Positions 55,853 to 64,000 of a DNA stretch of 64,000 bases are shown piece after piece (position 1 is the stretch's first letter; each line of letters opens with the position of its first letter). The notes below the pieces were generated by a model. That model was not told the origin of the DNA, did no database searches, and saw only the letters and a program-made list of their open reading frames with translations. Both the position numbers and the translations under genes were made by a program. Origin of the DNA: Vulgatibacter sp035565615 (GTDB taxonomy: Bacteria > Myxococcota > Myxococcia > Myxococcales > Vulgatibacteraceae); contig DATMSB010000165.1 of assembly GCA_035565615.1 (NCBI GenBank), positions 1-64,000 of the forward strand. The letters run 5' to 3'.

Positions 55853-56028
55853 GAGGCCCACCTCGTAAGCGCCCAGAAGAGGATCGCGGTGGCGGCCAGC
55901 TCGCCGATCACCAGGGCGTAGACGTTGCGCCAGGTGCCGAGGAAGGGGGGTGGCGCGTCCACCGCGTCGCGGGCCGGCTCGGCGGGCGCCGCCGCCTGGG
56001 GCTGGATCGCGAGGTTCTCGTCGCTCAA
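55849..56028 (-). CDS. 59-residue single-helix membrane protein
   Basis: A tiny gene between the PIG-L deacetylase and the symporter. Residues 1-32 are polar and Ala/Pro-rich (SDENLAIQPQAAAPAEPARD); residues ~38-57 form one membrane helix (VYALVIGELAATAILFWALT). TTG start overlaps the PIG-L stop by TTGA and its stop overlaps the symporter start by GTGA; such double coupling is strong evidence that it is real. Likely a small accessory subunit of the symporter, by position only. Confidence 0.7.
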   Translation of the reverse strand: MSDENLAIQPQAAAPAEPARDAVDAPPPFLGTWRNVYALVIGELAATAILFWALTRWAS

Positions 56029-58475
56029 GGCCTGGACACCAGGTTGGAGAAGAGTCGATAGGCGCCGGGGACGCCGGCGCGGAGCTGCCGGAAGAAGGCG
56101 AGGCCGGTGTAGACGTAACGGCCCTTCCCCACCGTCGCCACCAGCGTCCCTCCCTCCTGCGGATCCTCGCCGGGATCCCGCGCGCGCAGGAGCGGTCGGT
56201 ACCGCGGATCCCACCTCGACGCGAAGTAGAGCCCCCGCTCCTGGACCCAGCCCTCGAAGTCGGCGGGCCCGATGAGGTTGGGCGCTCGGAGGAGGGGATC
56301 CCGCTCGTCCACCGGGATCATCTCCGCCGTCTCGTCGGTGATCCGCCCCGGGCCGATCTCGAGGGGGTACGGCCCCACCGGCACCTCGAGGGGCGACCAG
56401 CGGCTCACCGTGACGTACTGGACCACGACCACGCCGCCGCGCTCCGCGTACGCCATCAGCCGGTCGTGGTTGGCCACCACCGCCGGCCGGGTGTTGTAGG
56501 CGCGGATCCCCACCACGATGGCGGCGAAGCGATCGAGATCCCCGGTGCGGAGCTGCTCGTCGTCGAGGGTCTCCACCCGGGCGCCCACGTGGGCGAGGTC
56601 CTCGGCGATCGAGTCGCCGGAGCCCTGCACGTAGCCGATCCGCCCCCGGGGCAGCTCGAGGCGCAGCGGCGCGATCCGCAGCGAGGCGGGCTGCAGCACC
56701 GTCTGCACCGGGATGTGGGGGTGGTCGATCGTGTCCTCCCGCCACGACCACGCCTTGCCGTCGACCTCCACCTCCGGCTCCACGCGGATCGCCTCGGCGT
56801 CCTCTGGTGCCGTCACCTCGAAGCGGATCGTGGTCTCGTCGCCCGCGCGGGCGAGGGCCACCTCCTGCACCTTCGGCTCCGACCTCCACCCGCGCGGCAG
56901 GGGGAGGCGAACCTCTCCGCGGACGCCGTCTCTGCCCGCCCGGACCCGGAGCGCCACCGGGCCCGCCTGGCCGTTGGGGACCATCACCGCGTCGCGGGTG
57001 GGCGTCACGGTGATCGGCGGGACCACCAGGAACGGGCGGACCCGCTCGCCGTGGACGCGGTCGGTCCAGGCGAGGACCAGAGGTGCGTCCACGCGCAGCT
57101 CCCGGCCCTCGACCTCCAGCTCCGCCCGCACCACCAGCGCCGCGGGGCCGCGGGGGGCGCCGGCGAGCCGGGGATCCTCGGCGTGGAACCGGCCCGCCGC
57201 GGGCGGGCGCGCCAGCCAGTAGGGCGCGGACGGCCTCGCGCCCGCGGGAACGCGCACCTTCTGCCGGTAGAGCTTCCTGTCCTCCAGCCCCAGCGGCACG
57301 CCCGGCTCGATCGCCGCGCCGCCCGGAAACTCGATCCGCCGCAGGGAGACCTGCGCCGGGCGCCTCGCCAGGATCTCGAGCTCCAGCTCGATCTCGCTCC
57401 CCGGCGCGGCGAAGGGGCGAGGGGCGGTGGCGCGCACCCACACCCCCGCGACGGCGGCGATCATCTCGTCCGCGGCGGCGGCCGCGTCGTCCCTGCGGAT
57501 GGACGGGGGCAGGGCCGAAAGGGCCTCCCGGGCGCGGAGCAGGTGGGGCAGCGCGCCCTCCGGCCGATCCCGCTCGAGCCCCCGGCGGGCGGCGGCGAGG
57601 GCCTCGTCCACGGCGGCGCCCTCGGCGCCGAAGCGCTCCTGCCACGTGGACGCGACGCCCTCGAGGAGGTCCTCCTTCGGCGCGCTCCCGGACACGGGGA
57701 CGAAGCGCTCGATCAGGCTCCCCCGCTGGCCGGCGATCCCGAAGCCCTGGCTCTTGTGCTGGCTGCGCGAGTGCGCGGCGAGTTCGGCCCAGCCCATGCC
57801 GAGGCGGGGATCGAAGCCGCCCACGTTCACCACGAGGGCGCCCTCGGGGTTCGCGCCGCTCCAGGGCGTCACGTTGTGGACCAGGCGCGTGGCCTTCCAG
57901 GCGGGGAGCTTCTGCTCGGGGAAGCGCGCCGGATCGGCGGCGGCGGCGAAGGCCTCCCGGGCCAGGATCGCCGAGGCGGTGTGGTGCCCGTGGTTGGGCG
58001 GGTTCTCGTCGAAGCGGGTGACGATCACGTCGGGCTGGAACGAGCGGATCACCCGGACCACGTCGCCGAGCGCCTCTTCCTTCCCCCAGATCTCCAGGGT
58101 CTCCGCCGCGCTCTTCGAGTAGCCGAAGTCCCGCACCTGGGTGAAGAACTGCAGGGCGCCGTCGAGGCGCCTCGCGGCGAGGAGCTCCTCGGTGCGGATC
58201 ACGTCGAGGAGCGTCCCCTGCTCGGTGCCGATGAGGTTCTGCCCGCCTCCGCCCCGCGTCATCGAGAGGTACGCCGCGTGCACGTGGCGGTGGTTGGCGA
58301 GCCAGGCCAGGAGGCGGGTGTTCTCGTCGTCCGGATGGGCGGCCACGTAGAGCACGCGGGCGGTGGACGCGAGGCGATCGAGGGCGTGGGCGAGCTCACC
58401 CGGATGCATGTCGGGCTCCATGGCACGGGAGGAGAGGGGGGCGAGAAGCAGCAGCGCCGCAGCGAGGGTTCTCAT
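56025..58475 (-). CDS. Large exported PIG-L (LmbE) family deacetylase
   Basis: An 816-residue protein with an N-terminal signal peptide (RTLAAALLLLAPLSSRA). The catalytic PIG-L domain (res ~40-260) has VAAHPDDENTRLLAWLANH, the RGGGGQN loop and DENPPNHGHHTASAILAREA, giving the His-Asp and distal His zinc ligands. The middle is beta-rich (res ~330-590) and the last ~200 residues resemble a glutamine-amidotransferase-like fold (VVGIRAYNTRPAVVANHDRL). PIG-L enzymes include BshB, the deacetylase of bacillithiol synthesis, but those are ~230 residues and cytoplasmic. ATG overlaps the bshA stop (ATGA). Confidence 0.85.
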   Translation of the reverse strand: MRTLAAALLLLAPLSSRAMEPDMHPGELAHALDRLASTARVLYVAAHPDDENTRLLAWLANHRHVHAAYLSMTRGGGGQNLIGTEQGTLLDVIRTEELLAARRLDGALQFFTQVRDFGYSKSAAETLEIWGKEEALGDVVRVIRSFQPDVIVTRFDENPPNHGHHTASAILAREAFAAAADPARFPEQKLPAWKATRLVHNVTPWSGANPEGALVVNVGGFDPRLGMGWAELAAHSRSQHKSQGFGIAGQRGSLIERFVPVSGSAPKEDLLEGVASTWQERFGAEGAAVDEALAAARRGLERDRPEGALPHLLRAREALSALPPSIRRDDAAAAADEMIAAVAGVWVRATAPRPFAAPGSEIELELEILARRPAQVSLRRIEFPGGAAIEPGVPLGLEDRKLYRQKVRVPAGARPSAPYWLARPPAAGRFHAEDPRLAGAPRGPAALVVRAELEVEGRELRVDAPLVLAWTDRVHGERVRPFLVVPPITVTPTRDAVMVPNGQAGPVALRVRAGRDGVRGEVRLPLPRGWRSEPKVQEVALARAGDETTIRFEVTAPEDAEAIRVEPEVEVDGKAWSWREDTIDHPHIPVQTVLQPASLRIAPLRLELPRGRIGYVQGSGDSIAEDLAHVGARVETLDDEQLRTGDLDRFAAIVVGIRAYNTRPAVVANHDRLMAYAERGGVVVVQYVTVSRWSPLEVPVGPYPLEIGPGRITDETAEMIPVDERDPLLRAPNLIGPADFEGWVQERGLYFASRWDPRYRPLLRARDPGEDPQEGGTLVATVGKGRYVYTGLAFFRQLRAGVPGAYRLFSNLVSRP

Positions 58476-59629
58476 TCTTGCTCCGCGCGGGAGGCGAGGA
58501 TCCTCCGGTAGAAGGCGAGGTAGCGATCGAGGGCCAGGTCCCGGCGGAACCGGTCGAGGGCGCGGGCGCGGGCGGCGGCGCCGAGCCGATCCCGGGCCCC
58601 CGGCGTGGCGAGGGTGGCCACGATGCGCGCCGCGAGGGCGTCGGCGTCGAAGGGATCCACGAGGGCGCCGACGTCGGGCGGCACCACCTCGTCGAGGCCG
58701 CCGACGCGGTACCCGAAGACCGGCACGCCGCAGGCGAGCGCTTCGAGGGCGGCGAGGCCGAAGCTCTCGCTCTCGCTGGGGAGGAGGAAGGCGTCGGCGT
58801 GGCGCAGCTCCTCCACGAAGGCGGTGCCCTGCGGGCCGAGGAACCGGACGCTCCCGCACAGGCCGAGCTCGTGCACCCGCGCCTCCACCCGCTCGCGATC
58901 GGGGCCGTCGCCGACGAGGACGAGGCGGGCGGGGAGGTGCCGGCGGACCCTCGCGAGGATCTCGGGGAGATCCGGGGTCCGCTTCACCGTCCGGAAGTTG
59001 GAGACGTGGAAGAGGATCGGGCCGCTCCCTCCTTCCGGAAAGAGCCGCAGCAGCCGCGAGGGATCGCGCGCTCGCGGCGGCGAGAAGCGCTCGGTGTCGA
59101 CGAAGTTGGCGATGATCTCCACGTCGGCCTCGATCCCGAGGCGATCGCGGGCCTCCTGGCGCAGCCACGCGGAGGGCGCGACGATCCCGTCGGACGCCGC
59201 CACCGCGGCGGCCGTGATCGCCCGTAGGCGGGGATCGGATCCGGTGCGGTTGACGTCGGTCCCGTGGAGGGAGGTGACGAGCGGCGGCGCGCCGGGACCG
59301 AGGAAGGCGCGGGCGAGGGCGCCGCACGCGGCGTGGGGCACGGCGTAGTGCACGTGGAGGAGGTCGAGCCGATGCGCCCGGGCCACCTCGAGGATCTTCG
59401 ACGCGAGCGCCGATTCGTAGGGCGCGTGCTCGAAGAGCGGGTAGTCGGGGACGTCGGCCACGTGCACCGCGAGCTGCGGCGGCGTCGACTCGAGGCGGCC
59501 GGGCCGCGCCGAGGAGACGAGGTGGACCCGATGCCCCCGCTCGGCGAGGCCCATCGCGAGCTCGGTGGCGACGACGCCGCTCCCGCCCAGGCTGGGGAAG
59601 CAGACCATGCCGATCGTGAGGGGGTTCAA
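58472..59629 (-). CDS. bshA: N-acetyl-alpha-D-glucosaminyl L-malate synthase (BshA-like)
   Basis: A 385-residue GT4 glycosyltransferase. IGMVCFPSLGGSGVVATELA, HVHYAVPHAACGALARAFLG, TSLHGTDVNRTGSDPRL, HVSNFRTVKRTPDLPEI and PSESESFGLAALEALACGVP, FGYRVGGLDEVV are the BshA signature blocks. It joins GlcNAc (from UDP-GlcNAc) to L-malate in the first step of bacillithiol synthesis. TTG start overlapping the bshC stop (TTGA); an internal ATG before VCFPSLGG is less favoured. Confidence 0.9.
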   Translation of the reverse strand: MNPLTIGMVCFPSLGGSGVVATELAMGLAERGHRVHLVSSARPGRLESTPPQLAVHVADVPDYPLFEHAPYESALASKILEVARAHRLDLLHVHYAVPHAACGALARAFLGPGAPPLVTSLHGTDVNRTGSDPRLRAITAAAVAASDGIVAPSAWLRQEARDRLGIEADVEIIANFVDTERFSPPRARDPSRLLRLFPEGGSGPILFHVSNFRTVKRTPDLPEILARVRRHLPARLVLVGDGPDRERVEARVHELGLCGSVRFLGPQGTAFVEELRHADAFLLPSESESFGLAALEALACGVPVFGYRVGGLDEVVPPDVGALVDPFDADALAARIVATLATPGARDRLGAAARARALDRFRRDLALDRYLAFYRRILASRAEQE

Positions 59630-61176
59630 GGCTCCAGCTCCCGCAGCGACGCGTCGAAGGGCTCGGCCGCGGCGATCACGCGCTCGGTGAAGGCGCGCCC
59701 GCCCCACCGCGCCGCGAGGTGCGGGACGCCCAGGACGCGCTCCTGGGGCGCGCCCGGGTGGAGGAGGCGCCGGAGCCTGCGCACGTTCTCCACCAGGGCC
59801 TCGTCGCGGCGTAGGCAGACCGCGGCGTGCCGGGCGGCGAAGCGATCGAGCGCCACGCGGACGGTGTTGCGGGTGCGGGCGAGCGCCTTCTCCATCTCGC
59901 CGCCCAGGGGCGCGGCGGCCTCGACCAGGGCGGCCTCCACCGTCTCGAGGAGCGACGCCGGGAGCGTGGGGCGCTCCCGCGCGCACCGCTCGAGGAGCAC
60001 CTCCTCGGCGAGCGCGGCGTCGGCGGGATCGAGATCGAGCCTGCGCAAGAGGCGCCTGGCGCGGGGCTCGACGACGACGAATCGGGCGCGGTGCGCGACG
60101 AGCGGCATCTCGCGCTCGAAGAGCTCGTAGACGGGCGGGAGCTGCGCGAGGTACGCCAGCTCCCCTGGACCGCCGACGTAGCACGCGGTGGGCAGGAGCG
60201 CGTCCTGGAGCAGGGGCCGGAGCAGGGCGCTGGTGGAGAAGCGCAAGGGATCCCGGTCGAGGATCGAGACGAGCTCGGCCAGCTCGTGGCGACCTCCGCC
60301 CCCCACCTCGGCAAGGTCGGCGTCCAGGCGGTAGCGAGGGCCCTCGGCGCCGTCGGGGTGGAAGAAGGAGAGGGGCGCGCCGTCCCGGACGTGGACGGCC
60401 AATGGGTACCCTGCCGCGCGGATCCGCTCGCTGCGCGCGGCGAGGGCGGCGGAGATGGCCCTCGCGTCCTGCAGCGCCCGGAGGTGGACGGGGCGCCCCG
60501 CCTCCGCGAGGGCCTGCGTGCGCGGGTCCACGAGCACCAGCCCGGCGTCGGCGAAGAGGTCGGCGAGGACGCCGGCAAAGGCGTCGCCGAGCCGGGCACC
60601 CTCCCGGTAGTGGCGCCGGAGGAGCGAGAGGTGCTCCTCGGCGTGCGGGAGATCCCGCAGCTCGTCGCCGAGAAGATCGTGGAGGGCATCGACCTCCGCC
60701 GGGAGCCGGCGGTGGGCGATGGAGATCCGCCCCTCGTCGTGGGGGATCCGCAGCTCGACGAGCCTGCCGTCCGGCGCGGCGATCGTGCAGGCGGCGATCT
60801 CGGGGAGGTCGTGGTCCTCGGTCTGCAGCCAGAAGACCGGCACCACCGCCCGGCCGGTCTCGGCCTCGAGGGCCCGGGCGATGCGGACGGCCGAGGCCGC
60901 CTTGTACAGGGTGTAGAGCGGCCCCAGGAAGAGGCCCGCCTGCTGGCCCGTCACCACCGCCGCGGCGCCGGCCCGGAGGGCGGCGAGGTTGCGCGCCCGG
61001 GCCGGGCTCTGGCCGAAGCGGGCGTTCTGCGCCTCGAGCTCGTCCGCCACCCGGGGGTCGAGGGGACGGATCGCCCCCTCGACGGCGCGCCGCCTGTCGC
61101 CGGCGTCGCCGAAGTGGGAGGGGAAGAGGTCCTTCGCCTCTCCCCGCAGGTAGGACTGGGCGAGGCCGCGGGCCAC
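59626..61176 (-). CDS. bshC: Bacillithiol synthase BshC-like protein
   Basis: A 516-residue protein of the BshC family: VVTGQQAGLFLGPLYTLYKA, PVFWLQTEDHDLPEI, KAASAVRIARALEAETGRAV, HPDGAEGPRYRL, ACYVGGPGELAYLAQLPPVY and AHRARFVVVEPRARRLLRR. BshC adds cysteine to glucosaminyl malate, the last step of bacillithiol synthesis. GTG start, 5 bases after the DUF2911 stop. Its stop overlaps bshA. Confidence 0.88.
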   Translation of the reverse strand: MARGLAQSYLRGEAKDLFPSHFGDAGDRRRAVEGAIRPLDPRVADELEAQNARFGQSPARARNLAALRAGAAAVVTGQQAGLFLGPLYTLYKAASAVRIARALEAETGRAVVPVFWLQTEDHDLPEIAACTIAAPDGRLVELRIPHDEGRISIAHRRLPAEVDALHDLLGDELRDLPHAEEHLSLLRRHYREGARLGDAFAGVLADLFADAGLVLVDPRTQALAEAGRPVHLRALQDARAISAALAARSERIRAAGYPLAVHVRDGAPLSFFHPDGAEGPRYRLDADLAEVGGGGRHELAELVSILDRDPLRFSTSALLRPLLQDALLPTACYVGGPGELAYLAQLPPVYELFEREMPLVAHRARFVVVEPRARRLLRRLDLDPADAALAEEVLLERCARERPTLPASLLETVEAALVEAAAPLGGEMEKALARTRNTVRVALDRFAARHAAVCLRRDEALVENVRRLRRLLHPGAPQERVLGVPHLAARWGGRAFTERVIAAAEPFDASLRELEP

Positions 61177-61181
61177 GAGGC

Positions 61182-62030
61182 CTACTTCTGCCAGCCGGCG
61201 ATCGCCGCGGAGATCCGCTCCACGTAGAAGGGGTAGATCCGATCGCCCTTGCCGAGGGCCTGGGCCTTCTTGGCGGTCTTCACCGCGTCGGACCTCTTGC
61301 CGGCCTTGGCCTGGAGCTGCGCCTTCACCCAGTGGTTCCACCAGGTGGGCTTGATGGCGATCGACGCGTCGGCGTGCTGGAGCGCGACCTCGACGTCGCC
61401 GTCGTGATCGAGGAGCCAGCGCGCGGTCTCGAACGCGGGACGCCACGCGTCCGCCACCGCCTTCTCGAGGTTCGCGGTGACGTGCGCGCCGGTGTCCACG
61501 GCCACGGGGACGGAGACGCGCAGCTTCTCCCACTCCAGATCCAGCCGGACGTCGTTCTCGGTGACGTTGGAGAAGAGAAAGGCGAGGCGCTCGCGGGGCT
61601 CGGCCAGCGCGGTGGGCGTCACCTCGATGCGGGCGACGTCCTTGGCGGGGTCGTAGTCGAAGCTGCCCCAGGTCTTCGGGTTGGAGTTCAGCACCACCGT
61701 CCACTTGGACTCGCCGGGGATGGTGAAGAGCGAGTAGGTGCCGGCGGGGACCTGGACGCCGCCGAAGGTGAAGTCGCGGTTGGAGGTGAAGGTGGTGGCC
61801 TCGTTGGCGCCGGTGCGCCACACCTCGCCGAAGGGGACGAGCCCGCCCCAGATCGTGCGGCCCTTCACCGCGGGGCTCGAGTACGCCACGGCGAGCTGGG
61901 TGATGCCGACCTGCTGCTCCACCCGTGCCTTGGGGCTCTGCTGCGGAAGCTCGATGGCATGGGCCAGGCCGGGGGGGAGCGCGACGGCGACGCCTGCGAG
62001 CAGGGCCGCGATGAGGAGGCGGGCGAGCAT
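61182..62030 (-). CDS. DUF2911 exported protein
   Basis: A 282-residue exported protein. A signal peptide (LLIAALLAGVAVALPPGLAH) is followed by the DUF2911 domain: ITQLAVAYSSPAVKGRTIWG, GEVWRTGANEATTFTSNRDF and GKPAGTYSLFTIPGESKWTV-type blocks. The C-terminus is TPR-like (ALQHADASIAIKPTWWNHW, GKRSDAVKTAKKAQALGKGD). Function unknown; the domain is frequent in Bacteroidetes and Myxococcota. AAAGGAGAA precedes the ATG. Probable first gene of the operon; the only AT-rich stretch upstream is GGTATATTC (62081-62089, reading GAATATACC on this strand). Confidence 0.85.
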   Translation of the reverse strand: MLARLLIAALLAGVAVALPPGLAHAIELPQQSPKARVEQQVGITQLAVAYSSPAVKGRTIWGGLVPFGEVWRTGANEATTFTSNRDFTFGGVQVPAGTYSLFTIPGESKWTVVLNSNPKTWGSFDYDPAKDVARIEVTPTALAEPRERLAFLFSNVTENDVRLDLEWEKLRVSVPVAVDTGAHVTANLEKAVADAWRPAFETARWLLDHDGDVEVALQHADASIAIKPTWWNHWVKAQLQAKAGKRSDAVKTAKKAQALGKGDRIYPFYVERISAAIAGWQK

Positions 62031-62176
62031 GGGGTTCTCCTTTGGTAGCGAGGGAAGGGGTCGGGAACGGACTTCGGGCCGGTATATTCCCGGTTTTTCG
62101 CCAGCGGGGACACGAATTTCGGGGCCGTCGGGGCGAGCGGAGCCCGGCGCCCGGGAGCGTCCGATCGGCGGCGGCC

Positions 62177-62986
62177 TCAAGTCCCGCCGCCGGGATCCGG
62201 CTCGTCGAAGACCTGCCGTCGGTGCCCCTGTCCATCCCGGGCGATGACGCGATCCCAGAGGCCGGGCGGGACGATCCTCGCCAGCCGCGTCGCCGCGGCG
62301 AGCGGCCACGGGAAGGTCACCAACTGCCGCCGCCTCTCGATCCCGGCGACGATCCGCTCCGCGGCGTCGCCCACCTGCATCAGGAACGGCATGTGGAAGC
62401 GGTTGCGGTCGGTCATCGGGGTGCGCACGAAGCCGGGGCGCACGTCGGTGACGAAGACGCCGGTATCGCGCAGATCGACCCGGAGGCTCTCGAGGAACAC
62501 CATGAGGAACGCCTTCGAGGCGCTGTAGGCGGCGCTCGCCGGCATCCCGCGGTAGCCGGCGAGGCTCGAGATCCCCACGAGGTGGCCGCGCCCGCGCTCC
62601 ACCATCCGCGGCAGCACGGCGAGCAGGCTCGCCACCGCGCCGTCTACGTTGATCCGGAGCGTCTGGGCGCAGTCCTCCCAGCGGAGCTTCCCCGCCCAGC
62701 GCGAGCCGCCCACCCCGGCGTTCGCCACCACCAGATCGATCCCGGAGACCTCGTCGTCGATCCGGAGCAGCGCCTCGGTGGTGGCGACGGGATCGGAGAC
62801 GTCGAGGGGCTCCACCCGCGCGGCGCCGCCGCTCGCCCGGATGCGGGCGGCGAGGGCCTCGAGCGCGTCCTGGCGCCGGGCGGAGAGGATCACCTCCACG
62901 CCCCGGGCGGCGAGCCGCTCGGCGAGCGCGGCGCCGATGCCGCTCGACGCCCCCGAGATCCATGCGGTGCGGATGCCTTCGATCAT
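62177..62986 (-). CDS. Short-chain dehydrogenase/reductase
   Basis: A 269-residue SDR. ISGASSGIGAALAERLAARG is the cofactor-binding turn, NAG in VVANAGVG, Ser in GISSLAGYRG and the catalytic YSASK; MPFLMQVGDAAERIVAGIER is a C-terminal block of the SDR subgroup that reduces diverse carbonyls. AGGAGAGGG lies 6 bases before the ATG. Divergent from the RlmN-type gene; substrate unknown. Confidence 0.9.
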   Translation of the reverse strand: MIEGIRTAWISGASSGIGAALAERLAARGVEVILSARRQDALEALAARIRASGGAARVEPLDVSDPVATTEALLRIDDEVSGIDLVVANAGVGGSRWAGKLRWEDCAQTLRINVDGAVASLLAVLPRMVERGRGHLVGISSLAGYRGMPASAAYSASKAFLMVFLESLRVDLRDTGVFVTDVRPGFVRTPMTDRNRFHMPFLMQVGDAAERIVAGIERRRQLVTFPWPLAAATRLARIVPPGLWDRVIARDGQGHRRQVFDEPDPGGGT

Positions 62987-63026
62987 GCGTGCCCTCTCCT
63001 GCCCGCACACTTATCCGACGGGGGGA

Positions 63027-63108
63027 CGCCGATCCATCGGCGCGTGGCCCCTTGGTCGGAGGAGAGGACGATCGGGATCTCGGCGAGCCGCCGATCCATG
63101 GGCGCGTG
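63027..63108. repeat. Direct repeat pair in the SDR/RlmN divergent gap
   Basis: A 20-base unit, CGCCGATCCATCGGCGCGTG (63027-63046), recurs with one change at 63089-63108. The units are 62 bases apart, and the second ends 43 bases before the RlmN-type start. Each unit contains a near palindrome (GCCGATCCATCGGC). They could be operator sites or a leftover small duplication. Confidence 0.5.
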
Positions 63109-63151
63109 TCCTTCTCTCGGCCGCGTTTGCGCAGGCGGCCGGCGCTCCGCT

Positions 63152-64000
63152 ATGAACCGCTCTCGCATGCACGTCGGATCGCTCACAGCGGCGCGGCTCG
63201 CGGCCTGGGCCCGCGATCGCGGCGCCTCCCCCGCCGCCGCGGCGCAGCTCGCCCGGGCGGTGGTGGGGCGCTTCGCGGGGAGGGAGCTCGCCGCCTCGCC
63301 GTCGCGGCGGCTCCTGGAGGCGGCCGAGCGCGATCTGGGCTGGGACGTACCGCGGACGGAGCCGGTGGAGGATCCCGACGGAACGATCCGCCACGCGGTG
63401 CGGCTGGCGGACGGGATCGTCGTGGAGGCCGTGGCGATCCCCCACCCGGCGCGCACCACCGTCTGCCTCTCCGCCCAGGCCGGCTGCGCCCGCGGCTGCC
63501 TCTTCTGCGAGACGGGGCGCCTCGGCCTGCAGCGCCAGCTCGCCGCCCACGAGATCGTGGGGCAGTTCGCCGCCGTGTCCCGGCACCTGGCGGCGATCGG
63601 CCGGCCTGCTCCGACCAACGTGGTCTTCATGGGGATGGGCGAGCCCCTCGACAACCTGGACGCGGTGCTGGCCGCCGCGGACGTGCTCGCCGAGCCCTGC
63701 GGCTTCGCGGTGGCGCCCAGGCGGATCACGGTCTCGACCGTGGGCGTGGTGCCGCGCATGCGCGAGTTCTATCGGCGGGGGCGCTACCGCCTGGCCGTCA
63801 GCCTGCACGCCGCCAACGACGAGGAGCGGCGGGCGCTCCTCCCCGTGGCGCGCACCTGGGATCTGGCGGCGCTGCGGGCCGCGATCGCCGAGTCGCCGGA
63901 GCCGGTCCTCGTCCAGTGGACCCTCATCGAGGGCGTGAACGACTCCGACCGCCACGCGGACGAGCTCCTCGCCTTCTGCGACGGGCTGGACGTGCGGGTG
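63152..64000 (+). CDS. RlmN/Cfr-type radical SAM rRNA methyltransferase, divergent (3' end cut)
   Basis: Only the first ~283 codons are in the window. VCLSAQAGCARGCLFCETGR has the CX3CX2C iron-sulfur motif, followed by LAAHEIVGQFAAVSRHL, VVFMGMGEPLDNLDAVLAA, RRITVSTVGVVPRM, RLAVSLHAANDEERRALLP and LVQWTLIEGVNDSDRHADEL, all RlmN-like. The N-terminal accessory domain is short and poorly conserved, so it is a divergent relative of RlmN that may act on rRNA or tRNA. The C-terminal methyl-carrying Cys lies beyond the edge. ATG 63152 is used; ATG 63167 is in frame. Confidence 0.85.
   Translation, partial: MNRSRMHVGSLTAARLAAWARDRGASPAAAAQLARAVVGRFAGRELAASPSRRLLEAAERDLGWDVPRTEPVEDPDGTIRHAVRLADGIVVEAVAIPHPARTTVCLSAQAGCARGCLFCETGRLGLQRQLAAHEIVGQFAAVSRHLAAIGRPAPTNVVFMGMGEPLDNLDAVLAAADVLAEPCGFAVAPRRITVSTVGVVPRMREFYRRGRYRLAVSLHAANDEERRALLPVARTWDLAALRAAIAESPEPVLVQWTLIEGVNDSDRHADELLAFCDGLDVRV

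Noticed and set aside
52940..55921. A ~990-codon open frame on the plus strand opposite fsr and the symporter
   Set aside because: It is made of His, Glu, Arg and Gly repeats that mirror the codons of the real minus-strand genes; no domain is recognisable.

Overview
The window is 64 kb of very GC-rich chromosome (roughly 70% G+C by eye, third codon positions almost all G or C) from a free-living Gram-negative bacterium. Lipoprotein signals, a Gly-rich spacer lipoprotein of the type common in Myxococcota, radical SAM and DTW proteins of myxobacterial flavour and a housekeeping/accessory mix all suggest a deltaproteobacterial or Myxococcota chromosome. This assignment is an inference; no rRNA, tRNA, CRISPR array, transposase or phage gene was seen.

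Layout. 0-10 kb: start of PEP synthase (cut by the left edge), an M23-like lipoprotein, an arylsulfatase, a VOC protein, an OPT transporter, a GST, a PatB/MalY C-S lyase and a cupredoxin, with several decayed genes between them. 10-22 kb: a DUF4142 lipoprotein, a radical SAM protein, an aldehyde dehydrogenase, a copper ATPase with a MerR-type 19-bp-spaced promoter, DoxX, a bile-acid-symporter-type carrier, two short overlapping MgtC-like genes, and a tightly overlapping ArsR / SRPBCC / UvrA-like operon preceded by a palindromic operator. 22-31 kb: MTA/SAH nucleosidase, glyoxalase I, adenine phosphoribosyltransferase, a zinc alcohol dehydrogenase, a CBS-DUF2267 protein, a bacterial deoxyhypusine-synthase-like enzyme, a LysR regulator divergent from YceI and pirin, and a CapA-type protein. 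31-46 kb: a cluster of gene remnants, envelope proteins, DUF1990 paralogues, a homospermidine-synthase-like dehydrogenase, a heterodimeric ABC exporter, a CPA1-type antiporter, and an octaheme hydroxylamine-oxidoreductase-like cytochrome overlapping a polytopic membrane protein. 46-54 kb: DTW-domain protein, MFS carriers, GIY-YIG, N-formylglutamate amidohydrolase, DUF3999, nitrilase, a broken sensor kinase, an AhpD-like protein and a DksA-type protein. 54-64 kb: a probable six-gene operon on the minus strand (DUF2911, bshC, bshA, large PIG-L deacetylase, 59-aa membrane protein, sodium/solute symporter) whose last five genes overlap or abut and which carries bacillithiol biosynthesis genes; then a short-chain dehydrogenase and a divergent RlmN-type radical SAM methyltransferase cut by the right edge.

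Two themes stand out. First, the window is unusually rich in eroded genes: at least ten short regions match only part of a known family, usually with internal deletions or frameshifts, while neighbouring genes are intact. Second, several compact modules (ArsR-SRPBCC-UvrA-like, HAO-like cytochrome plus membrane protein, bacillithiol genes plus symporter) are held together by 4-bp start/stop overlaps, so their products probably work together. Functions given are from family recognition by reading; no database search was run.
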